Positions 8,651 through 17,371 are shown, counted from the stretch's first letter. The stretch is DNA of 45,091 bases from an uncultured Clostridia bacterium (GCA_948630815.1 CAPIEU010000013.1:1-45091); one strand, 5' to 3'. Notes: a model not told the origin generated them from the sequence alone. Translations and numbers: made by a program.

Positions 8651-9370
8651 TTTTTTCCTCCTTGCTCGTGCTAATATACACGAATAAATTTTCTTAATTT
8701 TGCTCTATCTCAAATTGTGTTGTAACACACTACAAGACTTTTTTAGCCTACTGCAAAAAAGTCTTCGTGTGGCAGGGAAAATTTAATTTTCCCCACACCC
8801 CTTTTCCTAAAAAATACATTTGCATTTTTTACGTTTTAACTAAATTTGCATTCTGCAATTTAGTTAAAATTAAAGCCACCCATAGTAGAAACCAGAGTGA
8901 AAGAGCGAAGTAGAATTAGGTGTAATAATCCCTTATGTTGAATAAAGAATTATTACACCTATATTTTAGAAACCGTCGGTCATTCGCCTCGTTTCATAGG
9001 TAGTCTAGTAAGTAGCTTTGCTACTATAATTGCTGATACAATTAAGTATCTTTGTTCATACTTGCCCAAACTTTTTACAATTACAAATCCATTCAAGTTT
9101 TGCCACCGAATACTCTTTTATTATTGTGAGTCTGTGTTCTAAATTCTCACTCACGCATTTTGTATAATTAGACTGCTTATACAAATACGAATGAACTTTA
9201 TAGCATCGGCTCATCACACCAAACACTTTTTAAGAGGTGTTGCATTTCTCTTTTGAACATAAAAAAACTACTCATAGTTATAAAACTACAAGTAGTTAAT
9301 TTTGTTTCTATTCAATTAAGCACCAAAATCAAATTTAAGGCATTTATATTTGAAAATAGAGCAACTTTTA
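8651..9370. other. Hairpin-rich 720-bp intergenic region, candidate oriT of element B
   Basis: No gene seen. It contains several strong inverted repeats. AAGACTTTTTT/AAAAAAGTCTT (8734-8744 and 8755-8765) is flanked by CACAC and GTGTG. GGGAAAAT/ATTTTCCC occupies 8775-8782 and 8786-8793. AACTAAATTTGCA/TGCAATTTAGTT spans about 8838-8865. AGGTGTAATAAT/ATTATTACACCT occupies 8918-8929 and 8949-8960. The first, ending in CGTGTGG, is the best candidate for the MobV nick region; the others may support complementary-strand synthesis. GC content is locally higher than in neighbouring genes. Confidence 0.6.
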
Positions 9371-9763
9371 TCATACATAAATTAGGTCTTTTAAAACAAT
9401 TTCCTCAGCTTGATTTTTAATTGCATTCATTGTTCCAACCCAATAAAGCATATCAGTATTTTTCATATCTTCAGTTAAATCACTTTCAGACTTTAATTGT
9501 TCTATTAGTTTATTTACTCTTGTTTTTGCTATTTCTTGTACTTCTTTTAAATGTTGGTTAAGTTCTTTATTCATAAATAGTATTATATAATCAGCTTTTT
9601 TGTGTTTTTTCAAATAATCTAACCTTAATAATCCATATTTATTAAGTGTAATTTTTTCTTCTTGTTCTAAAGTTAAGTTTGGAAGATAATAATCTCCAAC
9701 TAATGTATAACTTATTCCAGTCTTTTCATCTGTAAATTCTTTTTTTAATTCTTCATTTTTCAT
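9371..9763 (-). CDS. tnpV: TnpV-like transposon protein of element B
   Basis: 130 aa, helical and charged. It shares its whole length with the element A protein at 11364 (both contain VGDYYLPNL or VGDYYMPNL, KYG, a KxADYIxLF-type core, TDxLYW and end in LIYV). This is the TnpV family of Tn4451-like elements, function unknown. GGAG precedes the ATG at 9763. Two divergent copies in nested elements show that the elements are related but distinct. Confidence 0.8.
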   Translation of the reverse strand: MKNEELKKEFTDEKTGISYTLVGDYYLPNLTLEQEEKITLNKYGLLRLDYLKKHKKADYIILFMNKELNQHLKEVQEIAKTRVNKLIEQLKSESDLTEDMKNTDMLYWVGTMNAIKNQAEEIVLKDLIYV

Positions 9764-9833
9764 AATATTAATTCTCCTTTAAAAAATTTTTAAATTATAG
9801 GCGAAAGCTACTAAATATCAATATTTTCTTATT

Positions 9834-9857
9834 TTTGTCATAAGAAGATGTAGATGA
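9834..9857. repeat. Right end (attR) of element B
   Basis: TTTGTCATAAGAAGATGTA (9834-9852) is the inverted partner of 406-424. It is followed by GAT and then GA (9856-9857), mirroring the left end. Bases 9858 onward continue the element A recombinase in frame with 62-402. Confidence 0.85.
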
Positions 9858-11335
9858 TGTAAATACATCTTCAGCTAATGGAAGATTCTTTGTAAGAATG
9901 CTAACAGTTTTATCTCAGTTAGAAATTGAGATAGTATCAGAAAGAACAAAATTTGGCTTAACAGGAGCAATAAAGTCAGGTCATATTCCACGGAACTTGC
10001 CCACTAGGGTATAAACGAGATACAACAAAGAAAATGGTAATTGATGAAACTACAAAAGATATTGTTATTAGAATATTTAATCTATATTTACAAGGTAAAA
10101 GTTATCAAACAATAGCAAATATTCTAAACGAGGGAAAAGTTTTAGAGCCTAAAAAATGGGATGATTCTACCATAGAAAAAATACTAAATAACAAAATTTA
10201 TGTGGGAGATTATGAAAGATTTAAAAGAGTGGCAAAAGAACAAGGAAAAGATCCTGTAATATATCCTAATGTTGTTGAACCAATTATAACAAGAGCAATG
10301 TTTGAAGATATACAAATGCAGAAAGAGAAAAATCAAAGAGCATATTGTAGAGATAGAGTATATATCTTTATGCAAAAAATGAAATGCCCTAAATGTGGGA
10401 AAATAATGGGCAGTAAAGGAACAGGTGGTAAAAAGAAAAAGTATATGTATTATCATTGTTCAGACTGTAAAATCTATCTTCGTGAAGATTTAATAGAAGA
10501 ACAAGTTATGCCAATGATAATGGATTTAATAGAATATGATATGACAGTAAAAAAATACTTTTATCCTGTTTTAGCAGATAAAAAAGAGAAGAATACAGAT
10601 AAACTTGATAAAGAAATAAACACATTAAAAAATCAAAAGAGCAGAATAAAAGAGGCATATTTAAAAGAAATCGTTGATGTAGAAGAATTTTCAAAAGAAT
10701 ATAAAGCAATAGATGAAAAATTAGAATTATTAGAACAAAAACGAATTGAAACAATAGACCTAAATAAACAAAGTTTTAGCCCACAACATTTAATGGCAGA
10801 TAGAGATGTAGAAAAAGAAAAGTTAATACGTTCTAATAAATTTTACGATATGCTAATGGCAGAATGGAAGAGTAAAGATAAAGAAGAAAAACAAGAATTT
10901 ATTTCAAAGTTTTTAGAAAGTATTACAGTTGAAAAAGATAGCAAAGGAAACTACAAGCTAGTTAATTTGAAATTAAGAAAAACATTTATTAACCAGATAT
11001 ACAAGTTAATGCAAAATGGAATGTTTGATATGACTATTGCAGATGAAAAAGATAAAGAAGTTAGAACAACAGTTATGATGGACAAGCAAGAACTACAAGA
11101 ATATATTGATAGGCTTAATGAGTATTACGAAGTTTCATATTATGAAGTAGCGAGATTAGATGAACCAAAGAAAGGCTATCAGAAAAAATATCTTACAATA
11201 GATGAAACAAATGATAATGGAGAAAAACTTTTTAAATTAGTGGAACTAATAAGTGATGATAAACAATTTCCACAGAAAAAAGCAAATAGAATTGTAGGAG
11301 CAATTAGAGTAAAAGAACGAGAAAAAGTTAGTTGA
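9858..11335 (+). pseudogene. Serine recombinase of element A, 3' part (continuation of 62-402)
   Basis: It continues from codon 114 of the split gene: NTSSANGRFFVRML, then EIEIVSERTKFGL at the end of the catalytic domain. A C at 9991 must be skipped to read SGHIPGTCPLGYKRDT into the recombinase domain. A zinc ribbon follows (MKCPKCGKIMGS, then YHCSDCK, about 10380-10480) and a long coiled coil. The 3' end is intact. The part cannot be translated from its own proper start, so only excision of element B would revive the gene. TnpV follows after 28 bp. The mutation is purely the insertion; no other damage is seen. Confidence 0.9.
9991..9993 (+). other. CGG frameshift site 1 (element A recombinase)
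   Basis: CCA-C-GGA. The glycine falls in HIPGTCPLGY. Without the shift the frame ends at TAA 10012-10014. Confidence 0.93.
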
Positions 11336-11363
11336 GAAAATTAAAAAAATGGAGGAATTGAAA

Positions 11364-11756
11364 ATGGAAAATAAAGAAGTAAAAGAAAACAAAATTGAAA
11401 ATAAATATGGAATTGAATACACAAAGGTTGGAGATTATTATATGCCCAATTTAGTTTTAGAGAAAGAAGAAAAAATTATATTAAATAAGTATGGAAGAAT
11501 AAGATTAAATTTCTTAAAAGAAAATAAAAAAGCAGAATATATGATAATGTTTACAAAAGGAACTCTGAATAAACATTTAAAAGAGATTCAAGAAACAGCA
11601 GAAAAGAGAATCGACATTATAATTGAACAACTAAAACAGCAAAATAATCTAACAGAAAAAATGAAAAATACAGATCAACTTTATTGGGTTAGTATGATGA
11701 ATAATTTTAAAAATACAGCGGAAGAAATTATATTAAATGAACTAATATATGTATAA
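11364..11756 (+). CDS. tnpV: TnpV-like protein of element A
   Basis: 130 aa from the ATG at 11364, chosen because GGAGG (11351-11355) is correctly spaced; an upstream ATG at 11349 overlaps this Shine-Dalgarno. It is a paralogue of the gene at 9371-9763. It lies directly downstream of the recombinase and upstream of the mobilization region of element A. Confidence 0.8.
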   Translation: MENKEVKENKIENKYGIEYTKVGDYYMPNLVLEKEEKIILNKYGRIRLNFLKENKKAEYMIMFTKGTLNKHLKEIQETAEKRIDIIIEQLKQQNNLTEKMKNTDQLYWVSMMNNFKNTAEEIILNELIYV

Positions 11757-11987
11757 GAAATTATTGGTAGGAGCAAACAGACAAATGTATTGCCATATTT
11801 AATGTCTATAAGTGTAACGAGCATAGGTTTTGTATTGCCACAAAACCGACAGCTTACGCTGAAAGGGGATTTTTATCCCCTATAACCCCTACCTTATGAA
11901 ACAAAAAATTGAATAAAAATTGAAAACTTTTAGAAAGATTTTATAAGAAAATAGAACGAAAATTTATGAAAAAGGAAGTGAAAAATT
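11757..11987. other. Intergenic region with candidate oriT of element A
   Basis: Between TnpV and the mobC-like gene. GGTTTTGT/ACAAAACC (11826-11833 and 11840-11847) form a perfect short hairpin, followed by AGCTTACGCT and a GGGGAT/ATCCCC hairpin (11865-11880). An inverted repeat followed closely by a short conserved-looking nick region just upstream of mobC and relaxase genes is a usual oriT arrangement. Nothing else is seen here. Confidence 0.6.
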
Positions 11988-12308
11988 ATGAGAAATAGAA
12001 CAATAGGAATTAATGTTAGAGTAAGTGAAAATGAAAAGAAAAAACTACAAAGAAATGCTAAAAAGAGTAACTTAAACTTATCATCATATTTAAGAAAATC
12101 TGGATTACAAAAAGAAATTTATTCAATACCAGATGAAGAACTTCGTAAAATTTACAATGGAATTATTGAATTAAAAAATGAATTTTCTTATATGAGTGAT
12201 GAAGAAATAAAAGAAAAAATAACAAAAATGCAAAGTGATTTTCTTGATATTTATAATTATAAAAACGGAGATGATGTGAGTGGCAACAACGAAAATATGG
12301 GCAATTAA
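11988..12308 (+). CDS. MobC-like mobilization protein
   Basis: 106 aa. The N-terminus (GINVRVSENEKKKLQRNAKK, then LNLSSYLRKSGL) is a ribbon-helix-helix DNA-binding domain like those of MobC/TraJ-type relaxosome proteins. A charged helical tail follows. AAGGAAGTG precedes the ATG. It overlaps the relaxase gene by 29 bp. It would bind the adjacent oriT and help load the relaxase. Confidence 0.85.
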   Translation: MRNRTIGINVRVSENEKKKLQRNAKKSNLNLSSYLRKSGLQKEIYSIPDEELRKIYNGIIELKNEFSYMSDEEIKEKITKMQSDFLDIYNYKNGDDVSGNNENMGN

Positions 12309-13650
12309 AGATAGTATATCACGAGTAATAAGCTATGCAAAGAATCCAGAGAAAACAACATTTGCAGACTTAAAACAAGTATTAAAATATGCAGAAAATG
12401 ATGAGAAAACTATTGATAAAAACGAAAAAACTATGTATGTAACTGGTATAAATTGTAAAGCCAAAACAGCTTATGAAGAAATGTGGACAGTACAAAATAG
12501 GTTTGACAAATGCACAGGAAATATTGCTTATCACGCATATCAAAGTTTTAAAACAGGAGAAGTATCACCAGAATTAGCACACGAAATTGGAGTAAAACTT
12601 GCAGAAAAAATGTGGAGTGAATATCAAGTAGTAGTTGCAACGCACTTCAATACTGGCACATATCATAATCATTTTGTAGTAAATTCAGTTAATATGTTTA
12701 CAGGAAAGAAATTTAATTGTAATAAAGGAGCATATTATCATTTCAGAGAGTTATCAGATAAACTATGTAGAGAATATGGACTAACAGTTATTGAAAAGCC
12801 AACAGGAAAAACACCAAGAAGTATATATTTTGCGGAAAAACGAGGAGAACCAACAAAGTATAATGTAATAAGACAAGCTATTGATGAAGCAATGGAAATG
12901 TGTATAAATTATGGACAATTTAAAAAGATAATGCATAAAAAAGGTTATATAATCAATGATGACTATAACAGAAAATATCCAACGATTCGTTCAATAAATG
13001 ATAAAAAAGCAATAAGAATGTATCGTTTAGGAGAACAGTATTTGCCAAAGAATATTGCAAACAAAGTTGAACACAATCCATATTATTATCAAAATAGATA
13101 TATGGAATTTATATACCCTAAAAAGAAAAAACAAAGATACAAAGTTTATAAATATAAAGGTAAATTCAAGGATATTAGTAAAATGAAAGGAATTGATGTG
13201 CTATTTCTACTGCTATTTCACTTATTAGGACTGCTACCCAAAAGAGAAAATTATCAGCCACTATCTCCAGAAATGAAACAAGAAGTAAGAAAAATGGAAC
13301 GATATTCTAATGAAATTAGACTTATAGTAACAGCAAAACTAAAAACAACAGAAGATGTAAAAAGCTATATTTCACAAACTGAAAAAGATATTGAAGATGT
13401 TACTAGTTTAAGACAAAAATACAGAAATAAATTAAGAAATTGCACAGATGATAAATTAATACGAGAATACAAAGAAAAGCGAAATGAATGCACTACAATA
13501 CTAAATAAGTATAGAAAAAATCTAAAAACAGCAAACTATATTTTAGAAGATACACCAAAGGTTAAAAAAGTAATAAAAATTGAAATGCAAATGAAGAATG
13601 GACAAGAAGATATTACTAAAACAAAGAAAAAAGATAGAAACGCAAGATAA
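12280..13650 (+). CDS. Relaxase/mobilization nuclease of element A
   Basis: 456 aa from a GTG start at 12280, overlapping mobC. It begins with ATTKIWAIKDSISRVISYA and NPEKT follows, the usual start of clostridial conjugative-element relaxases. The metal-binding histidine motif is THFNTGTYHNHFVVNSVN (about residues 125-142). The relaxase domain covers about 1-200. The rest is basic and ends in a coiled-coil segment. It is unrelated to the MobV relaxase of element B, so the two elements probably use different transfer origins. A terminator-like hairpin follows. Confidence 0.92.
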   Translation: MATTKIWAIKDSISRVISYAKNPEKTTFADLKQVLKYAENDEKTIDKNEKTMYVTGINCKAKTAYEEMWTVQNRFDKCTGNIAYHAYQSFKTGEVSPELAHEIGVKLAEKMWSEYQVVVATHFNTGTYHNHFVVNSVNMFTGKKFNCNKGAYYHFRELSDKLCREYGLTVIEKPTGKTPRSIYFAEKRGEPTKYNVIRQAIDEAMEMCINYGQFKKIMHKKGYIINDDYNRKYPTIRSINDKKAIRMYRLGEQYLPKNIANKVEHNPYYYQNRYMEFIYPKKKKQRYKVYKYKGKFKDISKMKGIDVLFLLLFHLLGLLPKRENYQPLSPEMKQEVRKMERYSNEIRLIVTAKLKTTEDVKSYISQTEKDIEDVTSLRQKYRNKLRNCTDDKLIREYKEKRNECTTILNKYRKNLKTANYILEDTPKVKKVIKIEMQMKNGQEDITKTKKKDRNAR

Positions 13651-13659
13651 GAATATTAG

Positions 13660-13697
13660 AGGTTGTTATATATAAAAGTAACAGCCTTTAATTTATT
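13660..13697 (+). terminator. Terminator after the element A relaxase
   Basis: AGGTTGTTA (13660-13668) pairs with TAACAGCCT (13679-13687) with one G-U pair, followed by a T-rich stretch. Confidence 0.6.
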
Positions 13698-13788
13698 ATA
13701 GAAATATCAATAAAAAGCTATTAAAATATTGAAAATTGTGATATAAATATATAAAAAGAGTAAAAGTTAAGGAGAGGTTTGATAAATT

Positions 13789-14445
13789 ATGAAAATTACA
13801 AAATTTCCGCAATCATGTTTGTTAATTGAAACAAAAGGAAAGAAAATTTTAGTAGATCCAGGAAACTTGAAATACAAAGAAGAATATTTTGATATTTGGA
13901 ATAATGTGGATATTATTTTAATAACACATAAACATCCAGATCATTGTAATACTGAAATATTAGAAAAACTAAATAAAAATATAATAATATATTCTACAAA
14001 AGAAGTTGCAGAAGCAAATAAAAGTTTAAAAATAAGTATTATTAAAGAAAATGATATTATAGAATTAGAGAATATAAAAATAGAAGTAGTACATGCAATA
14101 CATGGGTACCAACCATTATTAAAAGGTGCAAAAGAGGTACACGAAAATGTAGGATATATTATAGATGATGAAAAAAACAGATTATATACAACAAGTGATA
14201 CTATTTGTTTTAAAAATGACTATAAAGCAGATATTCTATGCATTCCTGTAACAGGACATGGATTAACAATGTCAGCATTTGAAGCATCCTTATATGCAAA
14301 AGAAGTAGGAGCAGTGCTAACAATTCCAATTCATATGGATAATCCAGCATTCCCACCAGATTTTGATTTTATAAAAGAAATGTTTGAAAAATATGAAGTT
14401 GAATATGAAATACTAGAAAATGATGAGAGTATTGAAATAGAATAA
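13789..14445 (+). CDS. MBL-fold metal-dependent hydrolase (UlaG/YtkL-like)
   Basis: 218 aa. The metallo-beta-lactamase signature is THKHPDHCN (HxHxDH, about residues 47-55). Further metal ligands are likely at the Asp in TTSDTIC and the final His in IPIHMDNP. The short form without extra domains resembles UlaG/YtkL-type hydrolases; the substrate cannot be told. AAGGAGAGG lies rather far (13 nt) from the ATG. It is the first gene of a run of same-strand genes up to 20962, each with its own Shine-Dalgarno and gaps of 12-66 bp. Confidence 0.85.
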   Translation: MKITKFPQSCLLIETKGKKILVDPGNLKYKEEYFDIWNNVDIILITHKHPDHCNTEILEKLNKNIIIYSTKEVAEANKSLKISIIKENDIIELENIKIEVVHAIHGYQPLLKGAKEVHENVGYIIDDEKNRLYTTSDTICFKNDYKADILCIPVTGHGLTMSAFEASLYAKEVGAVLTIPIHMDNPAFPPDFDFIKEMFEKYEVEYEILENDESIEIE

Positions 14446-14486
14446 AAAAGTTATAGGTAATGCAATGAAATTGGAGGAAAATTAGT

Positions 14487-15281
14487 ATGGAAACATTAGA
14501 TGAATATTTAGACTTCGCAAAAGATATGGCAAAATATGCTGGCGAAGTAATGATGAAATATTTTAAGCAGAATAATGGTGCAAGTTATAAAGGAGATAAA
14601 ACAATTGTAACACTAGCAGATACAGAAATAAATTCATACTTAATAAAACAAGTTAAAGAAAAATATCCTTCTCACTCAGTAGATGGAGAGGAAGAACAAT
14701 TTGGTAAAAGTGATTATGTATGGGTATGTGATCCAGTTGATGGAACAGCAATGTATGCTAGACATATTCCAGTAGCAGTATTTTCACTAGCATTAGTTAT
14801 AAAAGGAGAATCAAAAGTTGGAGTAGTATATGACCCATTTACTGATAGTTTATATACTGCTATAAAAGGAAAGGGAGCATATAAAAATGGAGAAAAAATA
14901 ACTGTCAATAATTATGAATTAGATGATATGAAAACTGTATGTCATTATGATTTATGGGTTGGAGCAGATTATAATATATCTAATGTACTACAAGAATTAG
15001 GAAATAAAACATATATTATTGGATTAGGAAGTATTATAAGAGCTTGTATGTGCGTTGCTTCTGGCGATTTTACTCTTGCTATTTTTCCAGGTACAAAACA
15101 TAAAAATTGTGATATTGCAGCAGTTAAAGTCATTGTTGAAGAATCAGGTGGAACAGTTACAGATTTATTTGGAAATGAACAAAGATATGATGAAAGCATA
15201 AATGGAGCAGTTGTCAGTAATGGCAAAGTGCATAGTGAAGTAATTCAAACAGTAAAGAACTATTTAAAAGATAGAAAATAA
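14487..15281 (+). CDS. Inositol-monophosphatase family phosphatase
   Basis: 264 aa with the Mg-dependent, Li-sensitive phosphatase motifs in order: VDGEEEQFG (first metal-binding glutamates, about 66), WVCDPVDGTAMYA (about 80), and a C-terminal NCDIAAVKVIVEESGG (about 210), equivalent to the WDxAAG motif with the Trp replaced by Cys. Likely substrates are a sugar phosphate, inositol phosphate or 3'-phosphoadenosine phosphate; the sequence does not decide. GGAGG is 9 nt before the ATG. Confidence 0.88.
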   Translation: METLDEYLDFAKDMAKYAGEVMMKYFKQNNGASYKGDKTIVTLADTEINSYLIKQVKEKYPSHSVDGEEEQFGKSDYVWVCDPVDGTAMYARHIPVAVFSLALVIKGESKVGVVYDPFTDSLYTAIKGKGAYKNGEKITVNNYELDDMKTVCHYDLWVGADYNISNVLQELGNKTYIIGLGSIIRACMCVASGDFTLAIFPGTKHKNCDIAAVKVIVEESGGTVTDLFGNEQRYDESINGAVVSNGKVHSEVIQTVKNYLKDRK

Positions 15282-15307
15282 CAAAATATTAATTGGAGGA
15301 AAAGTAA

Positions 15308-15859
15308 ATGGAAAATTATTTTATAATACATGGAAGTTTTGGAAGCCCATTTGGAAATTGGTTTAGTTGGCTACAAGATTTTATATCATCTGATGAAAAA
15401 CAAGTATATGTGCCACAATTTCCAATAGGGGTAGGTTACCAAAATTATGAAAATTGGAGTAAATTACTTAAATATTATTTTGATTTAGGATTGATTAATG
15501 AAAACACAACTATAATAGCGCATAGTATTGCACCAGTTTTTGTTTGCAAATTTTTAGTAGAGAATAAATTAAAAGTAAAAAAATTAATATTGGTATGTGG
15601 ATTTAACAATTATTTAGGAATAAACGAAGAATATGATACAGTTAATAAAACAATGTATTTTGATAATTTGGAAGATGTAAAGAAATATGCAAATGAAATA
15701 ATATGTTTTTATTCAAACAATGATCCATATGTAAAATATGAAGTAGAAAAGGAATTTGCAGATACTATTGCAACAGAGCAAGTTTTAATACCAAATGCAG
15801 GACATATCAATAGTGAAAGCGGATATGATACATTTGAAGAGATAGTAAGCTATATTTAA
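15308..15859 (+). CDS. Small alpha/beta serine hydrolase (RBBP9/YdeN-like)
   Basis: 183 aa. YFIIHGSFGSPFGNWFSWL at the N-terminus, the nucleophile serine in IIAHSIAPVF (about residue 77), the acid in SNNDPYV (about 140) and the His in NAGHIN (about 162) give a full catalytic triad. Length and motif spacing match RBBP9/YdeN serine hydrolases. It is preceded by GGAGG and lies 26 bp after the phosphatase gene. Confidence 0.87.
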   Translation: MENYFIIHGSFGSPFGNWFSWLQDFISSDEKQVYVPQFPIGVGYQNYENWSKLLKYYFDLGLINENTTIIAHSIAPVFVCKFLVENKLKVKKLILVCGFNNYLGINEEYDTVNKTMYFDNLEDVKKYANEIICFYSNNDPYVKYEVEKEFADTIATEQVLIPNAGHINSESGYDTFEEIVSYI

Positions 15860-15872
15860 GGAGGATTGAGCA

Positions 15873-16259
15873 ATGAGAGAAAATAAATTAACAATATTTA
15901 TCAACAGACCTGTAAAAGAGGTATTTGAATATTCGTTAGAGTCAAATAATGTTCCAAAGTGGATTACTTCAATTAAGGAAGAAATTCCAGAAGAAAGACC
16001 AGTTAAATTAGGAACACAATTAAGAAATATTGGAATAAATAGTAAAGAATGGAATAAATACAAAATGATTGAATTTAATCCACCAAAGACATTTACATTA
16101 AAAAGGTTAAATGGTGATTATTTTGTAAAATATACTTGTTCTGAAAAAGATGAAGGAACTGAATTTGAATATTTTGAATGGGCAGAAAATGGGGATTTAG
16201 ATGGGTTGATGGAAATGTCCGCACTAGAATTATTAAAAGAGCAAATTGAAAATATGTAA
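15873..16259 (+). CDS. SRPBCC (START-like) domain protein
   Basis: 128 aa. FINRPVKEVFEYSLESNNVP with KWIT following is the typical start of polyketide-cyclase/AHSA1-like SRPBCC domains, which form a ligand-binding cavity. No catalytic residues are evident. AAGGAGG precedes it by 8 nt and it lies 13 bp after the hydrolase gene. The pairing of a small hydrolase with an SRPBCC protein hints at a small hydrophobic substrate, as inference only. Confidence 0.8.
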   Translation: MRENKLTIFINRPVKEVFEYSLESNNVPKWITSIKEEIPEERPVKLGTQLRNIGINSKEWNKYKMIEFNPPKTFTLKRLNGDYFVKYTCSEKDEGTEFEYFEWAENGDLDGLMEMSALELLKEQIENM

Positions 16260-16279
16260 ATGATAAAGGAGCGTGAAAG

Positions 16280-17305
16280 ATGAGTGATATAGTAAGACAA
16301 GACGAAGTATTTGGAAATTACTACAATAAAATAAATACATTAATTATGAAGACAAAGAAAAATGTTGTTAAAAATGTAAATTATGAAATGGTGGAGTTGT
16401 ATTTTGAAATTGGTTCTACTATAAATGAACTAATTGAAAACTATAATTTAGAAGCATCTCAAAATGAAATAATTAAATCTTTTTCAGAAAAGTTAAGTAT
16501 AGAATTTGGAGAAGGATTTAGTGTACCAAATTTAAAGAAAATGAAGAAGTTTTATTTAACTTATAGAACTGGTTCCACAGCGTGGAACCAGTTGAGTTGG
16601 AGTCATAATCGTTTAATAATGAATATTGATGATGAAAATAAAAGAAATTTTTATTTAGAAGAAGCAATAAAATCAAATTGGAGTGTTAGACAATTAGAAA
16701 GACAAATAAATAGTTTCTACTATGAAAGGTTATTATCAACGAGTGAAAATAACAAAGCAGAAGTGAAAAAAGAAATAGATGTTTTGGAGAAAAAAGAAAA
16801 AGTGCAAGACTTTATTAAAGATCCTTATGTTCTAGAGTTTTTAGACATAAAGGATAGGAGATTCTTAGAAAAGGACTTAGAATCTAATTTACTTGAACAT
16901 ATTTCAGAATTTTTATTAGAACTTGGGCGAGGTTTTTCCTTTGTAGCAAGACAAAGAAGAATTGATGTAGATGGAGATAATTTTTATATAGATTTGGTAT
17001 TTTATAACTATGTATTGAAATGTTTCGTTTTAATTGATTTAAAATTAGACAAGCTAACACATCAAGACATTGGACAAATGGATTTTTATGTTAGATATTA
17101 TGATAATGAGATAAAAGCAATAGATGATAATCCAACAATAGGAATAATACTATGTTCAGATAAAAAAGATACAATAGTAAAATATTCTGTTCTCAATGAT
17201 AATAAGAATTTATTTGCTTCAAAATATCAATTATATTTACCAACAGAAGAAGAATTAGCAAGGGAAATTGAAAAACAAAAAGAAGAATTTGAAGATAAGA
17301 AATAA
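16280..17305 (+). CDS. DUF1016/YhcG-type PD-(D/E)xK nuclease
   Basis: 341 aa. The N-terminal DUF1016 helical domain includes LSWSHNRLIMNI (about residue 108) and NWSVRQLERQI. The C-terminal nuclease domain begins at FLLELGRGFSFVARQRRI (about 212) and contains DFYIDLVFYN-like FYIDLVFYNY and FVLIDLKLDKLTHQD, giving the D...(D/E)xK core as DLVFYN...DLK. Length matches YhcG proteins, which sit in defence islands and beside restriction systems. AAGGAG precedes the ATG. A perfect palindrome lies inside the gene (16567-16593) and a related one follows its stop codon. Confidence 0.9.
   Translation: MSDIVRQDEVFGNYYNKINTLIMKTKKNVVKNVNYEMVELYFEIGSTINELIENYNLEASQNEIIKSFSEKLSIEFGEGFSVPNLKKMKKFYLTYRTGSTAWNQLSWSHNRLIMNIDDENKRNFYLEEAIKSNWSVRQLERQINSFYYERLLSTSENNKAEVKKEIDVLEKKEKVQDFIKDPYVLEFLDIKDRRFLEKDLESNLLEHISEFLLELGRGFSFVARQRRIDVDGDNFYIDLVFYNYVLKCFVLIDLKLDKLTHQDIGQMDFYVRYYDNEIKAIDDNPTIGIILCSDKKDTIVKYSVLNDNKNLFASKYQLYLPTEEELAREIEKQKEEFEDKK
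16567..16593. repeat. 12-bp-arm palindrome inside the DUF1016 gene
   Basis: AACTGGTTCCAC (16567-16578), AGC, GTGGAACCAGTT (16582-16593) are exact inverted arms. The segment encodes TGSTAWNQ just before the conserved LSWSH motif. A shorter relative sits at 17308-17328. Confidence 0.8.
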
Positions 17306-17307
17306 AG

Positions 17308-17328
17308 TGGTTCCACAGTGTGGAACCA
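17308..17328. repeat. Related palindrome after the DUF1016 gene
   Basis: TGGTTCCAC, AGT, GTGGAACCA. It shares GGTTCCACAG and GTGGAACC with the intragenic palindrome. It lies 3 bp after the stop codon and about 45 bp before the next gene. It could act as a terminator or a protein-binding site. Confidence 0.75.
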
Positions 17329-17371
17329 TTTAAGCAATGACTTTAAAATATAGAAAGTGGTGAAAAGATAA

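Larger units (their letters stand above)
403..9857. mobile_element. Element B: Tn4451-like integrative mobilizable element inserted in the element A recombinase gene
   Basis: The 9455-bp insert interrupts the recombinase at 62-11335. Both junctions contain GATGA (398-402 and 9853-9857). Removing one copy plus the intervening DNA restores the gene without loss or gain of bases. Contents from left to right are a large serine recombinase (minus), a small ORF, an HTH protein, a DUF6076-type protein, HEPN/MNT genes, a 707-aa unknown protein with a small partner, a MobV relaxase with a hairpin-rich upstream region, and a TnpV-like protein. Recombinase, TnpV and a MobV relaxase is the known Tn4451 gene complement (TnpX, TnpV, TnpZ). 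The GA crossover dinucleotide also fits TnpX-type recombination as I know it. No antibiotic-resistance gene is visible; the cargo is the toxin-antitoxin pair and the 707-aa gene. Confidence 0.92.

Noticed and set aside
10034..11335. An independent gene starting at ATG 10034
   Set aside because: It lacks a Shine-Dalgarno and starts in the middle of the recombinase domain. It is the 3' part of the split recombinase beyond the C at 9991.
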